Below are positions 52,771 through 62,414 of a stretch of DNA of 64,000 nucleotides, in pieces. The position numbers and the translations under genes are program-made. The notes below the pieces were generated by a model. The model did not search any database and had not been told where the DNA came from. It saw nothing but the letters and a program-made list of their open reading frames with translations. This stretch comes from Eubacteriales bacterium (GTDB taxonomy: Bacteria; Bacillota; Clostridia; Lachnospirales; Lachnospiraceae). Each line of letters begins with the position of its first letter. Position 1 is the stretch's first letter. The stretch is from NCBI GenBank assembly GCA_030537195.1, contig JAUNOK010000004.1, positions 1 through 64,000 of the forward strand, read 5' to 3'.

Positions 52771-52771
52771 A

Positions 52772-53890
52772 TTATAAGCCCTCCCATTTATTTCCTGTTA
52801 CTTTTTCATAATCCGTTGCCATATTATTGTACATTTGTTCAAATGTTTCGTAGAAATATTTACTGTCATCAACTCCGCCATGCTCTCTGTCATAAAGCAG
52901 GCTGCCTAATGCTGCAGAATAAACCTCTGCAAGCTCTCCGCCCATATGGCCTTCCTGGTCTCCATAATTCCAGTCTGCTCTTGGCACGCTGCTCATAAGT
53001 GCCTTATTGAAATCATAATATTCCAATCCGCATTCTCCTACAAGAAACTCCTGCATTGTGTCATGCACGGTTCCCATTCCAAGAGTTTTGGTCACACTTG
53101 GTGTAATAGGTGATGTTACACATATAAGTTCAATATCATTATCTTTACAGAATTTAACAAGATTTCTGAATGTAGCCTCAACTGCCTCATCTATATCATC
53201 ATCATATCTGTTAACCCATGTTGCAACATAATCAGCTCCTGGAGGCATCTTACCAGGCATAGTTCCCTGTCTGTTAAAAAATCCTTTTCCAACATATGGA
53301 CCATCTGCCCCCTCAACAATTCCGTTTTCAGCATACGCAGATTCAATTGTATAATTCTTATATGCATCAGATGTCTTCATTGCAATATTTCTTTTAACAC
53401 CGCTAAAAGAAATATCCCAGCTTAGTCTGTTTACCAGAACATTTCTCATATCAAGATAATCAAAATTTCTTGCCATATATTCAAGCTTTATTGCTGGATT
53501 AGTAAACTGCTGATATACGAAAGATTTTGTAAAATGTGTTGTAGGCTGTTCATAATACCAATACTGATAATCAATATCAAATATTACCCTCTTAATCTTA
53601 TTATGTTTTGCTGCATCCTTCACAATAAAATATGAATCCTCTACTGTCTCGCCTGGAATAGCCATGTTAAGCGTATTAGTTCCAAGCTTTTCATCTAATC
53701 TTTCAGGATCAATAGCACCTCTGCAGTGTGAAGCTCCCACTACAATTGTATCATAATCACCTTTCTTTTCCTCATGTAAGATAAATCTTACATAACCAGT
53801 CTGTGCAAATATAAAATCACAGGCTGATAATATCACCGCTAAACCTGCAAGAAATCCTACGACTCTTAACCACGGTTTTATCTTATTCAT
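52772..53890 (-). CDS. Membrane-anchored SGNH-like MBOAT partner
   Basis: A 372-residue protein with an N-terminal membrane helix, VVGASHCRGAID (nucleophile Ser) and DQEGHMGGELAEVY (Asp-x-x-His). It shares DIDYQYW with the 12765-13838 protein. It probably completes acyl transfer to the polymer outside the cell. Confidence 0.78.
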   Translation of the reverse strand: MNKIKPWLRVVGFLAGLAVILSACDFIFAQTGYVRFILHEEKKGDYDTIVVGASHCRGAIDPERLDEKLGTNTLNMAIPGETVEDSYFIVKDAAKHNKIKRVIFDIDYQYWYYEQPTTHFTKSFVYQQFTNPAIKLEYMARNFDYLDMRNVLVNRLSWDISFSGVKRNIAMKTSDAYKNYTIESAYAENGIVEGADGPYVGKGFFNRQGTMPGKMPPGADYVATWVNRYDDDIDEAVEATFRNLVKFCKDNDIELICVTSPITPSVTKTLGMGTVHDTMQEFLVGECGLEYYDFNKALMSSVPRADWNYGDQEGHMGGELAEVYSAALGSLLYDREHGGVDDSKYFYETFEQMYNNMATDYEKVTGNKWEGL

Positions 53891-53908
53891 TGTAAACTCC
53901 TTTCAATA

Positions 53909-55186
53909 TCAATCCTTATTAAGCACCCATTTATGTGGCATTCTGGCAACGCCAACATCAGTTATATTAGAAACGACTTCAAACTTCATTGCCTGCTTAT
54001 AATAATCAACCGGTATGCCCTCACCATACTCAATTGTAATATCAACCCAGTAATTACCTGGTATAAGATTGATATCTTCCAGTTCAACCTTGTAATTGCC
54101 GTCTTTCTCAAGGTTGAAATTCTCTAATCTGTCAATTCTTGTATTAGTTCCATACACCCACAATGCATCATTTCTGAATATTCCAAATCCAAAAACAGCA
54201 TCTGTAACTTTATTTTCAACATGATAGTTAAGATCCAGAATTATCTTCTCTCCTGTCTTAAATATCCGGCTTTCTTCTCCTGCAGCATTAAGCATATGAA
54301 TTTCTGTGAATTTGGCATCTTCACTTCCGTATCTTGAATTAACTTTGGCACGTTCTCTCTTGATTTTTTCTTCTTCCTTCTTTTTTTCCATCATCTCACG
54401 TTCAATCTTAGCCTGACGAATCTGCTCTTTCTCAGCCTGTTCCATTCGTTCCTGATTCATATAATCAAGATATTTAAGATGAACATCTTTTGGATTTCCT
54501 TCACTTTCAATTACTCCATCCTTTATCCATATAGAACGGTCACATATCTGCTCTATCTGTCCTAGTGAATGTGAAACAATAACAATTGTTGTACCTTCAG
54601 CCTTAATTTCTCTTAATTTGTTAAAGCATTTTGCCTGATAATTAGCATCTCCTACTGCAAGTATTTCATCAATAAGAAGAATATCTGCATCAACATTAAT
54701 AGCAACCGCAAATGCCAGTCTCATATACATACCTGATGAATATGTCCTTACTGGATTATCAATAAAATCTTCCAGTTCTGAAAACGCTATAATATCATCA
54801 AGTCTGGCGTCTATCTCCTTCTTTGTCAATCCAAATATTGAAGCATTAGTATATATATTTTCTCTTCCGCTCATATCAGGGTGGAAACCTGCTCCAAGTT
54901 CAAGAAGACTTGAAACTCTTCCACTCATTTCTATGCTTCCAGAATCAGGATAGATTATTTTGGTGAGCATTTTAAGTGTTGTACTTTTTCCACAACCATT
55001 CTTTCCTACAAGACCTATTGCCTCTCCCTTTTTAACATTAAAGCTTATTCCTCGCAAAACATGTCTTTTCTCGTATCTGTTTCGCTTCCAGAACAACATT
55101 TTTTCTTTTAATTCGCTACCTTTATCATAATACACTTTAAAATCTTTAGTTATATTATTAACTTCTATCGCATTATTCTTATCCAT
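53909..55186 (-). CDS. wzt: Polysaccharide ABC exporter ATPase with C-terminal binding domain
   Basis: A 425-residue ATPase: Walker A GLVGKNGCGKSTTLK, signature TYSSGMYMRLAFA, Walker B ILLIDEILAVGD. A charged coiled coil (about 245-290) leads to a C-terminal beta domain of about 125 residues, as in Wzt proteins that recognise the end of the polymer. The ATG at 55186 has GGAG six bases upstream. With the permease before it, it should export an undecaprenyl-linked glycan. Confidence 0.94.
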   Translation of the reverse strand: MDKNNAIEVNNITKDFKVYYDKGSELKEKMLFWKRNRYEKRHVLRGISFNVKKGEAIGLVGKNGCGKSTTLKMLTKIIYPDSGSIEMSGRVSSLLELGAGFHPDMSGRENIYTNASIFGLTKKEIDARLDDIIAFSELEDFIDNPVRTYSSGMYMRLAFAVAINVDADILLIDEILAVGDANYQAKCFNKLREIKAEGTTIVIVSHSLGQIEQICDRSIWIKDGVIESEGNPKDVHLKYLDYMNQERMEQAEKEQIRQAKIEREMMEKKKEEEKIKRERAKVNSRYGSEDAKFTEIHMLNAAGEESRIFKTGEKIILDLNYHVENKVTDAVFGFGIFRNDALWVYGTNTRIDRLENFNLEKDGNYKVELEDINLIPGNYWVDITIEYGEGIPVDYYKQAMKFEVVSNITDVGVARMPHKWVLNKD

Positions 55187-55201
55187 AAAATACTCCATTC
55201 A

Positions 55202-55993
55202 CTAGAATTCTTCCGCGAAGCCTTTCTGTAACTTCTTAAATAATATTTCTCCAACAACTATAAATACAACTCCTACACCAACTGCAATAAGTAATGAGCC
55301 AAGTTCTGGGACTTCTCCATAATATATTATCTGTCTATATATCTTAATAATTGGTGTCATAGGGTTAAGGTTAAACATCATAATAAGCCATTTACCAGCT
55401 GAAGATTTCTCTACCATATCAACACCATACATAACAGGTGTCAGGTACTGTAATGCCATTACAAAAATACCAAGAATATACTGCAGATCTCTTAAATAAA
55501 CAGTCAGTGAAGATACTATAAGCGCTATTCCAAGACACAAAATATATTCAACAATCATAACAATCGGAAGACATAACAGTGCCAGCGGATTTAATCCTCT
55601 TCCTGATATTATAACAACAGCAAATACAACAATAAATGTAAGTATCATATTAACAAAACCACTTGTAACTGTAGATATTGGCAATACCTCTCTTGGGAAA
55701 TATATTTTTTTAACCATATCTTTCTCTTTAAGAATACTTGCCGCACCATCTGTAACGCTTGATGAGAAAAACATCCATGGAACAAGTGCTACAAACAGAA
55801 ACAAATAATACTGTTCATAAGAAGTATTCATAATAATTGAAAACACAATTGTATATACTATAAGCTGAAGCAATGGATTAATAAATGTCCATAAAAATCC
55901 TAATACCGAGCCTTTATATCGTCCTCTTAAATCCTTTCGGACAAGACTTATTATCATCTCTCTATATTCATATAGTTCCTTAAAATGCTGCAT
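55202..55993 (-). CDS. wzm: Polysaccharide ABC exporter permease
   Basis: A 263-residue ABC-2 permease with six helices. RKDLRGRYKGSVLGFLW, INPLLQLIVY and FFSSSVTDGA match TagG/Wzm proteins. It is paired with the ATPase gene 15 bp downstream. Confidence 0.93.
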   Translation of the reverse strand: MQHFKELYEYREMIISLVRKDLRGRYKGSVLGFLWTFINPLLQLIVYTIVFSIIMNTSYEQYYLFLFVALVPWMFFSSSVTDGAASILKEKDMVKKIYFPREVLPISTVTSGFVNMILTFIVVFAVVIISGRGLNPLALLCLPIVMIVEYILCLGIALIVSSLTVYLRDLQYILGIFVMALQYLTPVMYGVDMVEKSSAGKWLIMMFNLNPMTPIIKIYRQIIYYGEVPELGSLLIAVGVGVVFIVVGEILFKKLQKGFAEEF

Positions 55994-56036
55994 TTAATTT
56001 CTCCTCTATAAAATCGAAATATTTGTAGTTATAATT

Positions 56037-57329
56037 TTAACTTTCTCCATGTATCTTTCTTAACCTGTCGCTGACTATATCAGCTGAGCGCTTATAAGCC
56101 AGATGTTCTTTGGCAAATGTCTGTCCATTCTCTGCCATTCTCTGGTAGAATTCTTTATCCTCATAAAGCCTTCTCATGTAGTCTGCTGCCTCATCAACAT
56201 GTGCATCAGCCCAGACATTTCCCTTCTTGAAAGGCTCATAGTCCTTGTCAAGCTCTATCATGTCATAACCAACCATACACGCTGTATCACTGTTCATAAA
56301 CTCAGTGTTACCAGACCAGTTAGTCGCAATAACAGGAGTTCCAACATACATTGACTCAGCCATAACAAGTCCGAATCCTTCTGAACGGTGAAGTGAAACA
56401 TATACGTCCACATCTGCAAGAAGTGTATTAACTTCGCACCTTCCCATATGACCACACATATAATAAATGTTATCGCTGTCCTCTATAACAGAATTAATAA
56501 TCTTCTCATCATCAGCAGAAAGCTCCGCTTCGCTTATCTTGATAACAAGTCCGACGTTCTTGTACTTTTCTTTAGTCTTCTCATCTTTGCAGAATGCTTC
56601 TTTAAATGCTTTGATAGCAGCAAGCGGATTCTTTCTTTCCATAACGCTTCCGCTGTTATACATAACAAGGAATAAGAACTTGTCTTCTGGCAGATTAAAA
56701 TGCTTTCTGTCATACTTCGCAGCATCTGTCTCTGGTGCAACACAATGTGGCACAGTTATTACCGGCTTGTCTGTGTATTTCTTCAAAGTATTCGTAACGA
56801 AATCAGACGGTGTCCATACTTCATCAACAAGCTTGAATGCCGGAAGCCACTCTTCCGGAAATGTCTCTAATTCCCATGCCCAGTATCCAATATTGTATCT
56901 GTAGTCCCATACTTCCTTGCCAAGACTTAAGTAAGCTACCATGAACTCACTTGCATTAACATGAATAATATTAATATCAAATGGGAGTTCCTCTGTCAGT
57001 CTGTCATCATAAGTATCATTAGCTCTTGAACCTCCTGGCGGAACAAAGAAATCTCTTATTACATGAGGTTCTTCATTCTCATCAAGCAGTCCGCACATGA
57101 TTCTTGCGCTCTGACCGAGTCCGTTATCCCCCTTAATATTACCTATTATATTGGCACCACATTTGTATCTTCCTGGCTCATACTTTTCAATAGAATCAGC
57201 CGAAAGCCTGTCTGTAGCATTATTAATTATTCCTGCTTTCATCTTACTTAAAAGCTTCATTGGAATAACCTTTGTAAGTACAGGCCTTAATGCTTCTCCA
57301 GTATTAAGAAAAAATTTCGATAAACCCAT
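56037..57329 (-). CDS. GT4-family glycosyltransferase
   Basis: A 430-residue GT-B enzyme with GDNGLGQSARIM at the N-terminal side, WELETFPEEW, and LHRSEGFGLVMAESM (Glu-x7-Glu) with GTPVIATNWSGN. It belongs to the type found in multi-transferase glycan loci. Donor unknown. Confidence 0.9.
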   Translation of the reverse strand: MGLSKFFLNTGEALRPVLTKVIPMKLLSKMKAGIINNATDRLSADSIEKYEPGRYKCGANIIGNIKGDNGLGQSARIMCGLLDENEEPHVIRDFFVPPGGSRANDTYDDRLTEELPFDINIIHVNASEFMVAYLSLGKEVWDYRYNIGYWAWELETFPEEWLPAFKLVDEVWTPSDFVTNTLKKYTDKPVITVPHCVAPETDAAKYDRKHFNLPEDKFLFLVMYNSGSVMERKNPLAAIKAFKEAFCKDEKTKEKYKNVGLVIKISEAELSADDEKIINSVIEDSDNIYYMCGHMGRCEVNTLLADVDVYVSLHRSEGFGLVMAESMYVGTPVIATNWSGNTEFMNSDTACMVGYDMIELDKDYEPFKKGNVWADAHVDEAADYMRRLYEDKEFYQRMAENGQTFAKEHLAYKRSADIVSDRLRKIHGES

Positions 57330-57345
57330 ATTAACCTCTTATATT

Positions 57346-58467
57346 CTATCTGTTATCCATCTGACCATTAATAAAATCTCTTACCATTCCGCCAAGTCTT
57401 TCCGGGGTATACTTATCTAACGCATTCTTGTATGCATTCTCATCAACAATTCCCGAATTAATCTTCTTATCTATATTCTTCATTCCATTTGCAAGGCTTA
57501 TAACCTTGTCATCATCATCACCCGCAAGACTGAATCTTTCAACACAGTCTCCTACAACCTCATCAAATATCTTAAGATTACTTGCGAGTATCGGCTTATT
57601 ATGTTTCATAACCTCTAATATAGGCATTCCAAATCCTTCTGCCATAGATGGAAATACAAAACATGAACAATTATTATACAAATCATATCTTGTAGTGTGT
57701 GAAACATAGCCAAGATAACTAAGGCCCTCAACCTCTGTAAGTGCAGTCTCAAGAAGCTGCTCAATGTCATCCTCCTGCATCTTTCCTGCAAGAATAAGAG
57801 GTCTTGTTCCTCCGTCTTTTCTGTATCTTCTATACGCTTTAATCAGGATATCAACCCCCTTACGCTTCTCCATATTACCTACATACAGAAAATAATTCTC
57901 ATCCTTAGGAGGTACATATCTTGTAAGCGGATTAGATATAATGTAAGCATTACAGCTTGGAATCTTCTTAGCTTTAGGAAAATACATCTCAGTATCGTAT
58001 TTAGTCTGCTCAGAATTATACAGAATCATATCTGTGTGTCTTAAAGTCACACCAAGATTAAATCTGAAATAGTAGCTGTATATTTTTCCAAAATATCTTA
58101 CATACTGAATCGGGAACATATCATGTATTGTAATAAGCGTCTTAAAGCTGCCGCCCAGATTAATAGGAATAATCGAATTAACCTCCCAGAATATGTCCGG
58201 ATTAACCTGCTTTAACGCTTTCTTTATAAATGCGAAATAAGCATACACACCTGCACTTCTATATACAGGCTTTCCCCATTCAATAACCTTTAATCCTCTT
58301 GCTTCAAATCTCTTAATATATTCACTCTCTTTAACATCGGTAAAGAGCACCCATTCAAATTCATCATACGTTATGAGCTGTTCCAAGAAATCATTCAGAT
58401 ACATGCCCACACCGCTCGGTCTGCTGCCTAAAGTCCTTGCATCTACTGCAATCTTTAATCTCTTCAT
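57346..58467 (-). CDS. GT4-family glycosyltransferase
   Basis: A 373-residue GT-B enzyme: VDARTLGSRPSGVGMYL at the N-terminus, VGNMEKRKGVD and PSMAEGFGMPILEVM (Glu-x7-Glu). The ATG at 58467 is preceded by a G-rich stretch; a TTG at 58488 is unlikely. It is the first gene of the large polysaccharide operon. Confidence 0.9.
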   Translation of the reverse strand: MKRLKIAVDARTLGSRPSGVGMYLNDFLEQLITYDEFEWVLFTDVKESEYIKRFEARGLKVIEWGKPVYRSAGVYAYFAFIKKALKQVNPDIFWEVNSIIPINLGGSFKTLITIHDMFPIQYVRYFGKIYSYYFRFNLGVTLRHTDMILYNSEQTKYDTEMYFPKAKKIPSCNAYIISNPLTRYVPPKDENYFLYVGNMEKRKGVDILIKAYRRYRKDGGTRPLILAGKMQEDDIEQLLETALTEVEGLSYLGYVSHTTRYDLYNNCSCFVFPSMAEGFGMPILEVMKHNKPILASNLKIFDEVVGDCVERFSLAGDDDDKVISLANGMKNIDKKINSGIVDENAYKNALDKYTPERLGGMVRDFINGQMDNR

Positions 58468-58650
58468 ATCCGTATTCCCTGCCCCCAATAAACAATTATT
58501 CTATCAGAGTATTTCCATAATATGCATGTTCAAACTACCCCTGTAACAAAACATGCTTCTTTTGATTTTACCATATTATAGATATAATTGCTATATATTA
58601 TTTTCTGCATACTAAAACGTCCGTTATATAAATTTTACAACTTCCACATT
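58468..58650 (-). promoter_or_regulatory. Leader region of polysaccharide operon
   Basis: No ORF. A TATAAT box lies on the minus strand at 58580-58575, with no clear -35 box. A hairpin GCATGTT/AACATGC (58524-58556) follows in the leader. The transcription start is probably here but is not precisely defined. Confidence 0.45.
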
Positions 58651-58696
58651 AAAAGACCTGCTATCACGCTCATTAAAGCAATTTAGCAGGTCTTTT
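58651..58696 (-). terminator. Intrinsic terminator after CapD/PglF-like gene
   Basis: Perfect 13-bp arms AAAAGACCTGCTA/TAGCAGGTCTTTT with a 20-base loop, 20 bp after the stop. The T-run is within the stem end. Confidence 0.82.
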
Positions 58697-58715
58697 ATAT
58701 TATTATTTATGTTCT

Positions 58716-60581
58716 TTAATGTTCATTTGGATGGTAAGTATCCACCACTTCCTTAAGATACTCTCTTATATTACCAGTCTCTGAATAAGCTTCTTCCTTA
58801 AGCTTCTCAAGATTATCAAAGAAATTCTCTTTATCAAACTCAATCGGTTTTCCGATGTGGATAAGCTTATTGTCTGTCTCCTGAAGCCCCTCTTCTTTCA
58901 TAAGAAGCTCTTCATAGAGCTTTTCGCCAGGACGGAGTCCTGTGTATTTGATTTCCATGTTGACACCAAGTGTGTAGCCAGACAGTCTGATGAGGTTCTT
59001 TGCAAGGTCATCAATCTTAACAGGCTCGCCCATATCAAGAATGAATATCTCTCCGCCTTTGGCATATGCACCAGCCTGAAGAACAAGTGAAACCGCCTCC
59101 GGTATTGTCATGAAATATCTTATAATGTTAGGATCTGTAACTGTAACCGGTCCGCCTGCCTCAATCTGTCTCTTAAAAAGAGGAATAACTGAGCCGTTGC
59201 TTCCAAGTACATTCCCGAATCTTACAGCAACGAAATCTGTCTTGGACATTTCATTATATGTCTGGACAATCATCTCACAGATACGTTTTGTTGCACCCAT
59301 TACATTAGTCGGATTAACAGCCTTATCTGTACTTATCATTACGAACTTCTTAACACCATACTTGTCCGCCATCTTAGCGACATTCCATGTACCAACAACA
59401 TTATTCTTAACAGCCTCATCAGGACTGACTTCCATAAGAGGAACATGCTTATGTGCTGCGGCATGGTATACAATATCAGGCTTGTACTGTTCAAAGACAC
59501 TCTCTAGTCTTGAAACATTTCTTATCGAACCAATAAGAGTAACAACATTGGCATCAGGATAATTAATCTTTAATTCCTGCTGAATATCATAGGCATTATT
59601 CTCATATATATCAAATATAATGAGCTGCTTAGGCTTATGGCTTACAAGCTGACGGCAAAGTTCTGAACCAATAGAACCACCACCTCCAGTTACCATGATA
59701 ACCTTGTCCTTAACATATCCCATGATGGATTCAATGTCTACTTCAATCGGATCTCTTCCAAGAAGGTCAAGCACATCAACATTACGGATAGAATTAACAT
59801 TAATCTCGCCATCTACCATCTGGTATACGCCCGGCAGAATCTTAAGAGTACAGTCTGTCTCTTTACATATGTTCAATATATCCCTTTTAACTTCATTAGA
59901 TGCTGATGGAATTGCAAATATAATCTCATCAATATCATAAAGTCTGGCTGCATCCTTAATCTTATCCCTTGTTCCTATAACCTTGACGCCTCGTATGTAT
60001 TTACCAACCTTTCGGCGGTCATCATCAATTATACATGCGATATTAGAGTTGGCAAGATAACTTGAACTCTGGATTTCTCTCATAATAACATTGGTTGCCT
60101 CTCCGGCACCGATTATCATTACATTATTAGATGTCTTAATATTTCTGTACTTATTAAGCACTGTTCTTATCATTCTGTACATAAAACGGCTTGCACAGAT
60201 TGCAATAATAAGATATATTGCAGCATTAAAGTAACAGCTTCTTGGAAGCATATTGCCGACTATCTTATTACTTAAGAAATGAATCACTTCAACTGTAATA
60301 CAGGCTTCCGCTATTCTGTACACCTCTGCAATGCTCGCATACTGCCACAGACTGTGATAAAGTCTGAAAAGCCAGAATATTATTAACGACATTATAGTGT
60401 ACGGTATCATATTCTCTACATAATTACTAATATACTGAGGTTCAATAGATACAATACCTACATCAAATCTCATAATAAGTGACAGATATACACAAGCATT
60501 CAGTAAAAATGTATCTGTTAAAAACAAGAAAAATCTTCTTACTAACAGCTGCATCCTGTCCTTTTTAGTTTCACCCATCAT
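58716..60581 (-). CDS. Membrane UDP-sugar 4,6-dehydratase (CapD/PglF-like)
   Basis: A 621-residue protein with four N-terminal membrane helices, a Rossmann-like domain (IGAGEATNVIM), and an SDR domain with VTGGGGSIGSELCRQL. The active-site STDKAVNPTNVMGATKR has the Thr-Asp-Lys triad and Met in place of the usual Tyr, as in PglF. It should convert UDP-GlcNAc to a 4-keto-6-deoxy intermediate, used by the aminotransferase at 62415. Its start overlaps the GT2 stop by 4 bp. Confidence 0.93.
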   Translation of the reverse strand: MMGETKKDRMQLLVRRFFLFLTDTFLLNACVYLSLIMRFDVGIVSIEPQYISNYVENMIPYTIMSLIIFWLFRLYHSLWQYASIAEVYRIAEACITVEVIHFLSNKIVGNMLPRSCYFNAAIYLIIAICASRFMYRMIRTVLNKYRNIKTSNNVMIIGAGEATNVIMREIQSSSYLANSNIACIIDDDRRKVGKYIRGVKVIGTRDKIKDAARLYDIDEIIFAIPSASNEVKRDILNICKETDCTLKILPGVYQMVDGEINVNSIRNVDVLDLLGRDPIEVDIESIMGYVKDKVIMVTGGGGSIGSELCRQLVSHKPKQLIIFDIYENNAYDIQQELKINYPDANVVTLIGSIRNVSRLESVFEQYKPDIVYHAAAHKHVPLMEVSPDEAVKNNVVGTWNVAKMADKYGVKKFVMISTDKAVNPTNVMGATKRICEMIVQTYNEMSKTDFVAVRFGNVLGSNGSVIPLFKRQIEAGGPVTVTDPNIIRYFMTIPEAVSLVLQAGAYAKGGEIFILDMGEPVKIDDLAKNLIRLSGYTLGVNMEIKYTGLRPGEKLYEELLMKEEGLQETDNKLIHIGKPIEFDKENFFDNLEKLKEEAYSETGNIREYLKEVVDTYHPNEH

Positions 60582-61636
60582 CTGTTCCTCGTTTCTTTAG
60601 CTGGTTTCTTTCCAGCTAACCCACATACTGTACCAATTCCATAAGAAATATGCAACAGGAAAAATAAAAATGGCAACGCAATACATGTTTTATTGCGTTC
60701 CTTCTTAGCTCCTATTACAGCAACAACTGACATAACCACTGCTAACAGCCAGTATGCTCCCCACATAAGACCTGTAATCCCATATACTATACGTGAAAAA
60801 AGTGATTTAACAGCAAGCAGCTTACATGAAACACTTGCAACTGTTGTAACAATAATAGCCATAACAAAAGCCCATGGAACAAAATGATATATAGAAAGAC
60901 ATCCAGGACATACCTTGCTTGTCTTTCCAATCCAGTATCCATTGCCATATTTCTGCTTCAGCATCTTAGGAAGTGAACTTCTTGTATGCTGGTATGATAT
61001 TATATCCGGACAGAATCTAAGCTTGAACCCTGCTTTTCTCATGCGGTAATGAATTTCATTATCTTCAGTTCTTGTAAGAGATTCATTATAATGTCCGATT
61101 TTATCAAAAACTTCTCTTCTATAAGCAGCATGAAACAGTGATTTCATATATATCTTCTCTCCTGTCCCATTACCACCATTACGGTAAGGCGCTATGCTTG
61201 AACCAAACATAGAACTCTCGGCAAGAAGCAGAGTATCCTTCCATGGTGTCTCTTCATCAACTATATTAGGACGGACACCGCCAACAACCATCTCGCCTTC
61301 TTCTAAAACTTTAACATTCTTGCTGACGAAATCTACTGGAATATGTGCATGCGCATCAACTCTTATAACTGCTTCACCTGTATAATTATCAAGCAGCACA
61401 TTCCATCCACATGGAAGCGTCTTCTTAGGGTTATCAAGCACAACAATCTGTCTTGCTCCCATCTTATTCTCATCTGCGAACTTCTGCATAACAGCCTTAG
61501 TTCCATCAGTTGATGCCGAGTCAACAAGCACAACCTCCATAAGATTATGGTCATAATCCTGTCTGCTTATGTCATCAAGAATATTCTTTATCGTATTCTC
61601 CTCGTTATATGCAATAACGGCAATCGTAATAAACAT
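60578..61636 (-). CDS. GT2 glycosyltransferase (ExoA-like)
   Basis: A 352-residue enzyme with VIAYNEENTIKNIL, VDSASTDGT, RVDAHAHIP and TEDNEIHYRMRKAG, then three or four C-terminal membrane helices. It is related to succinoglycan ExoA. It probably adds the second sugar to the lipid-linked primer. Confidence 0.9.
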   Translation of the reverse strand: MFITIAVIAYNEENTIKNILDDISRQDYDHNLMEVVLVDSASTDGTKAVMQKFADENKMGARQIVVLDNPKKTLPCGWNVLLDNYTGEAVIRVDAHAHIPVDFVSKNVKVLEEGEMVVGGVRPNIVDEETPWKDTLLLAESSMFGSSIAPYRNGGNGTGEKIYMKSLFHAAYRREVFDKIGHYNESLTRTEDNEIHYRMRKAGFKLRFCPDIISYQHTRSSLPKMLKQKYGNGYWIGKTSKVCPGCLSIYHFVPWAFVMAIIVTTVASVSCKLLAVKSLFSRIVYGITGLMWGAYWLLAVVMSVVAVIGAKKERNKTCIALPFLFFLLHISYGIGTVCGLAGKKPAKETRNR

Positions 61637-61643
61637 AATCTAC

Positions 61644-62363
61644 CTACTTCTTAATAGTCATTCTTTCACTGCCAACAACAGATGTAAATGTATCCCATAA
61701 TACAGCTGCATCTGCTTTCACACCAAAATGTTTCATACTCTCAAGATTGTAACGCATCTTCGCTGGTAACACTTCATTAATATATATATTATCAGTGCTC
61801 TCTTCATCGACAGCCTCACCAAGAAGCTTGTCCTCATCCTTATATGCGATACTTGTCCTTGATGTAAGTCCGGCAGGAAGAAGAAGTGTCGCATACATCT
61901 CCTTAGTATATTGTTTAACATACTTAGGAACCTCCGGTCTCGTTCCAACCAGTGTCATATCTCCTGCAAGTATATTAAAAAGCTGTGGAAACTCGTCCAT
62001 TCTGTACTTGCGAAGGAATGCCCCAACTTTAGTAATTCTTGAATCATTATCTACAGTTACAGCAGCACCTAATTTGCTTGCATTGTCAACCATAGTTCTG
62101 AACTTATATATGCGGAAAATCCTTCCATACTGTGTTACCCTTGCCTGTCTGAAAAAAACAGGTCCTGGCGAGTCAAGCCTGATTGCAATCGCAATTATTC
62201 CCATCGGAATAATAAGGACTGCCAGCATAATGCCCGCAACAATCACATCAAGGCCTCTTTTCATCTTCAGCCATACCCTGTGCTTCATAAGTATATTGTA
62301 GTATTTTCTGACTTCCTTAGTTCTCATCTCATCAGGAAGAAGTCGCCATGGTCTTAATTCCAT
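61644..62363 (-). CDS. Initiating sugar-phosphate transferase (bacterial sugar transferase family)
   Basis: A 239-residue enzyme: a membrane helix in KRGLDVIVAGIMLAV, then SPGPVFFRQ, YKFRTM and the catalytic Asp-Glu in RMDEFPQLFNIL, with LVGTRPEVP. It transfers a sugar phosphate from a UDP-sugar to undecaprenyl phosphate. The surrounding PglF- and PglE-like genes suggest an amino-dideoxy sugar as the first residue. Confidence 0.93.
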   Translation of the reverse strand: MELRPWRLLPDEMRTKEVRKYYNILMKHRVWLKMKRGLDVIVAGIMLAVLIIPMGIIAIAIRLDSPGPVFFRQARVTQYGRIFRIYKFRTMVDNASKLGAAVTVDNDSRITKVGAFLRKYRMDEFPQLFNILAGDMTLVGTRPEVPKYVKQYTKEMYATLLLPAGLTSRTSIAYKDEDKLLGEAVDEESTDNIYINEVLPAKMRYNLESMKHFGVKADAAVLWDTFTSVVGSERMTIKK

Positions 62364-62414
62364 CGTATCAATCCCCTCTTAAATATTGATGAATAATCAG
62401 CAATCAATGTCCGA

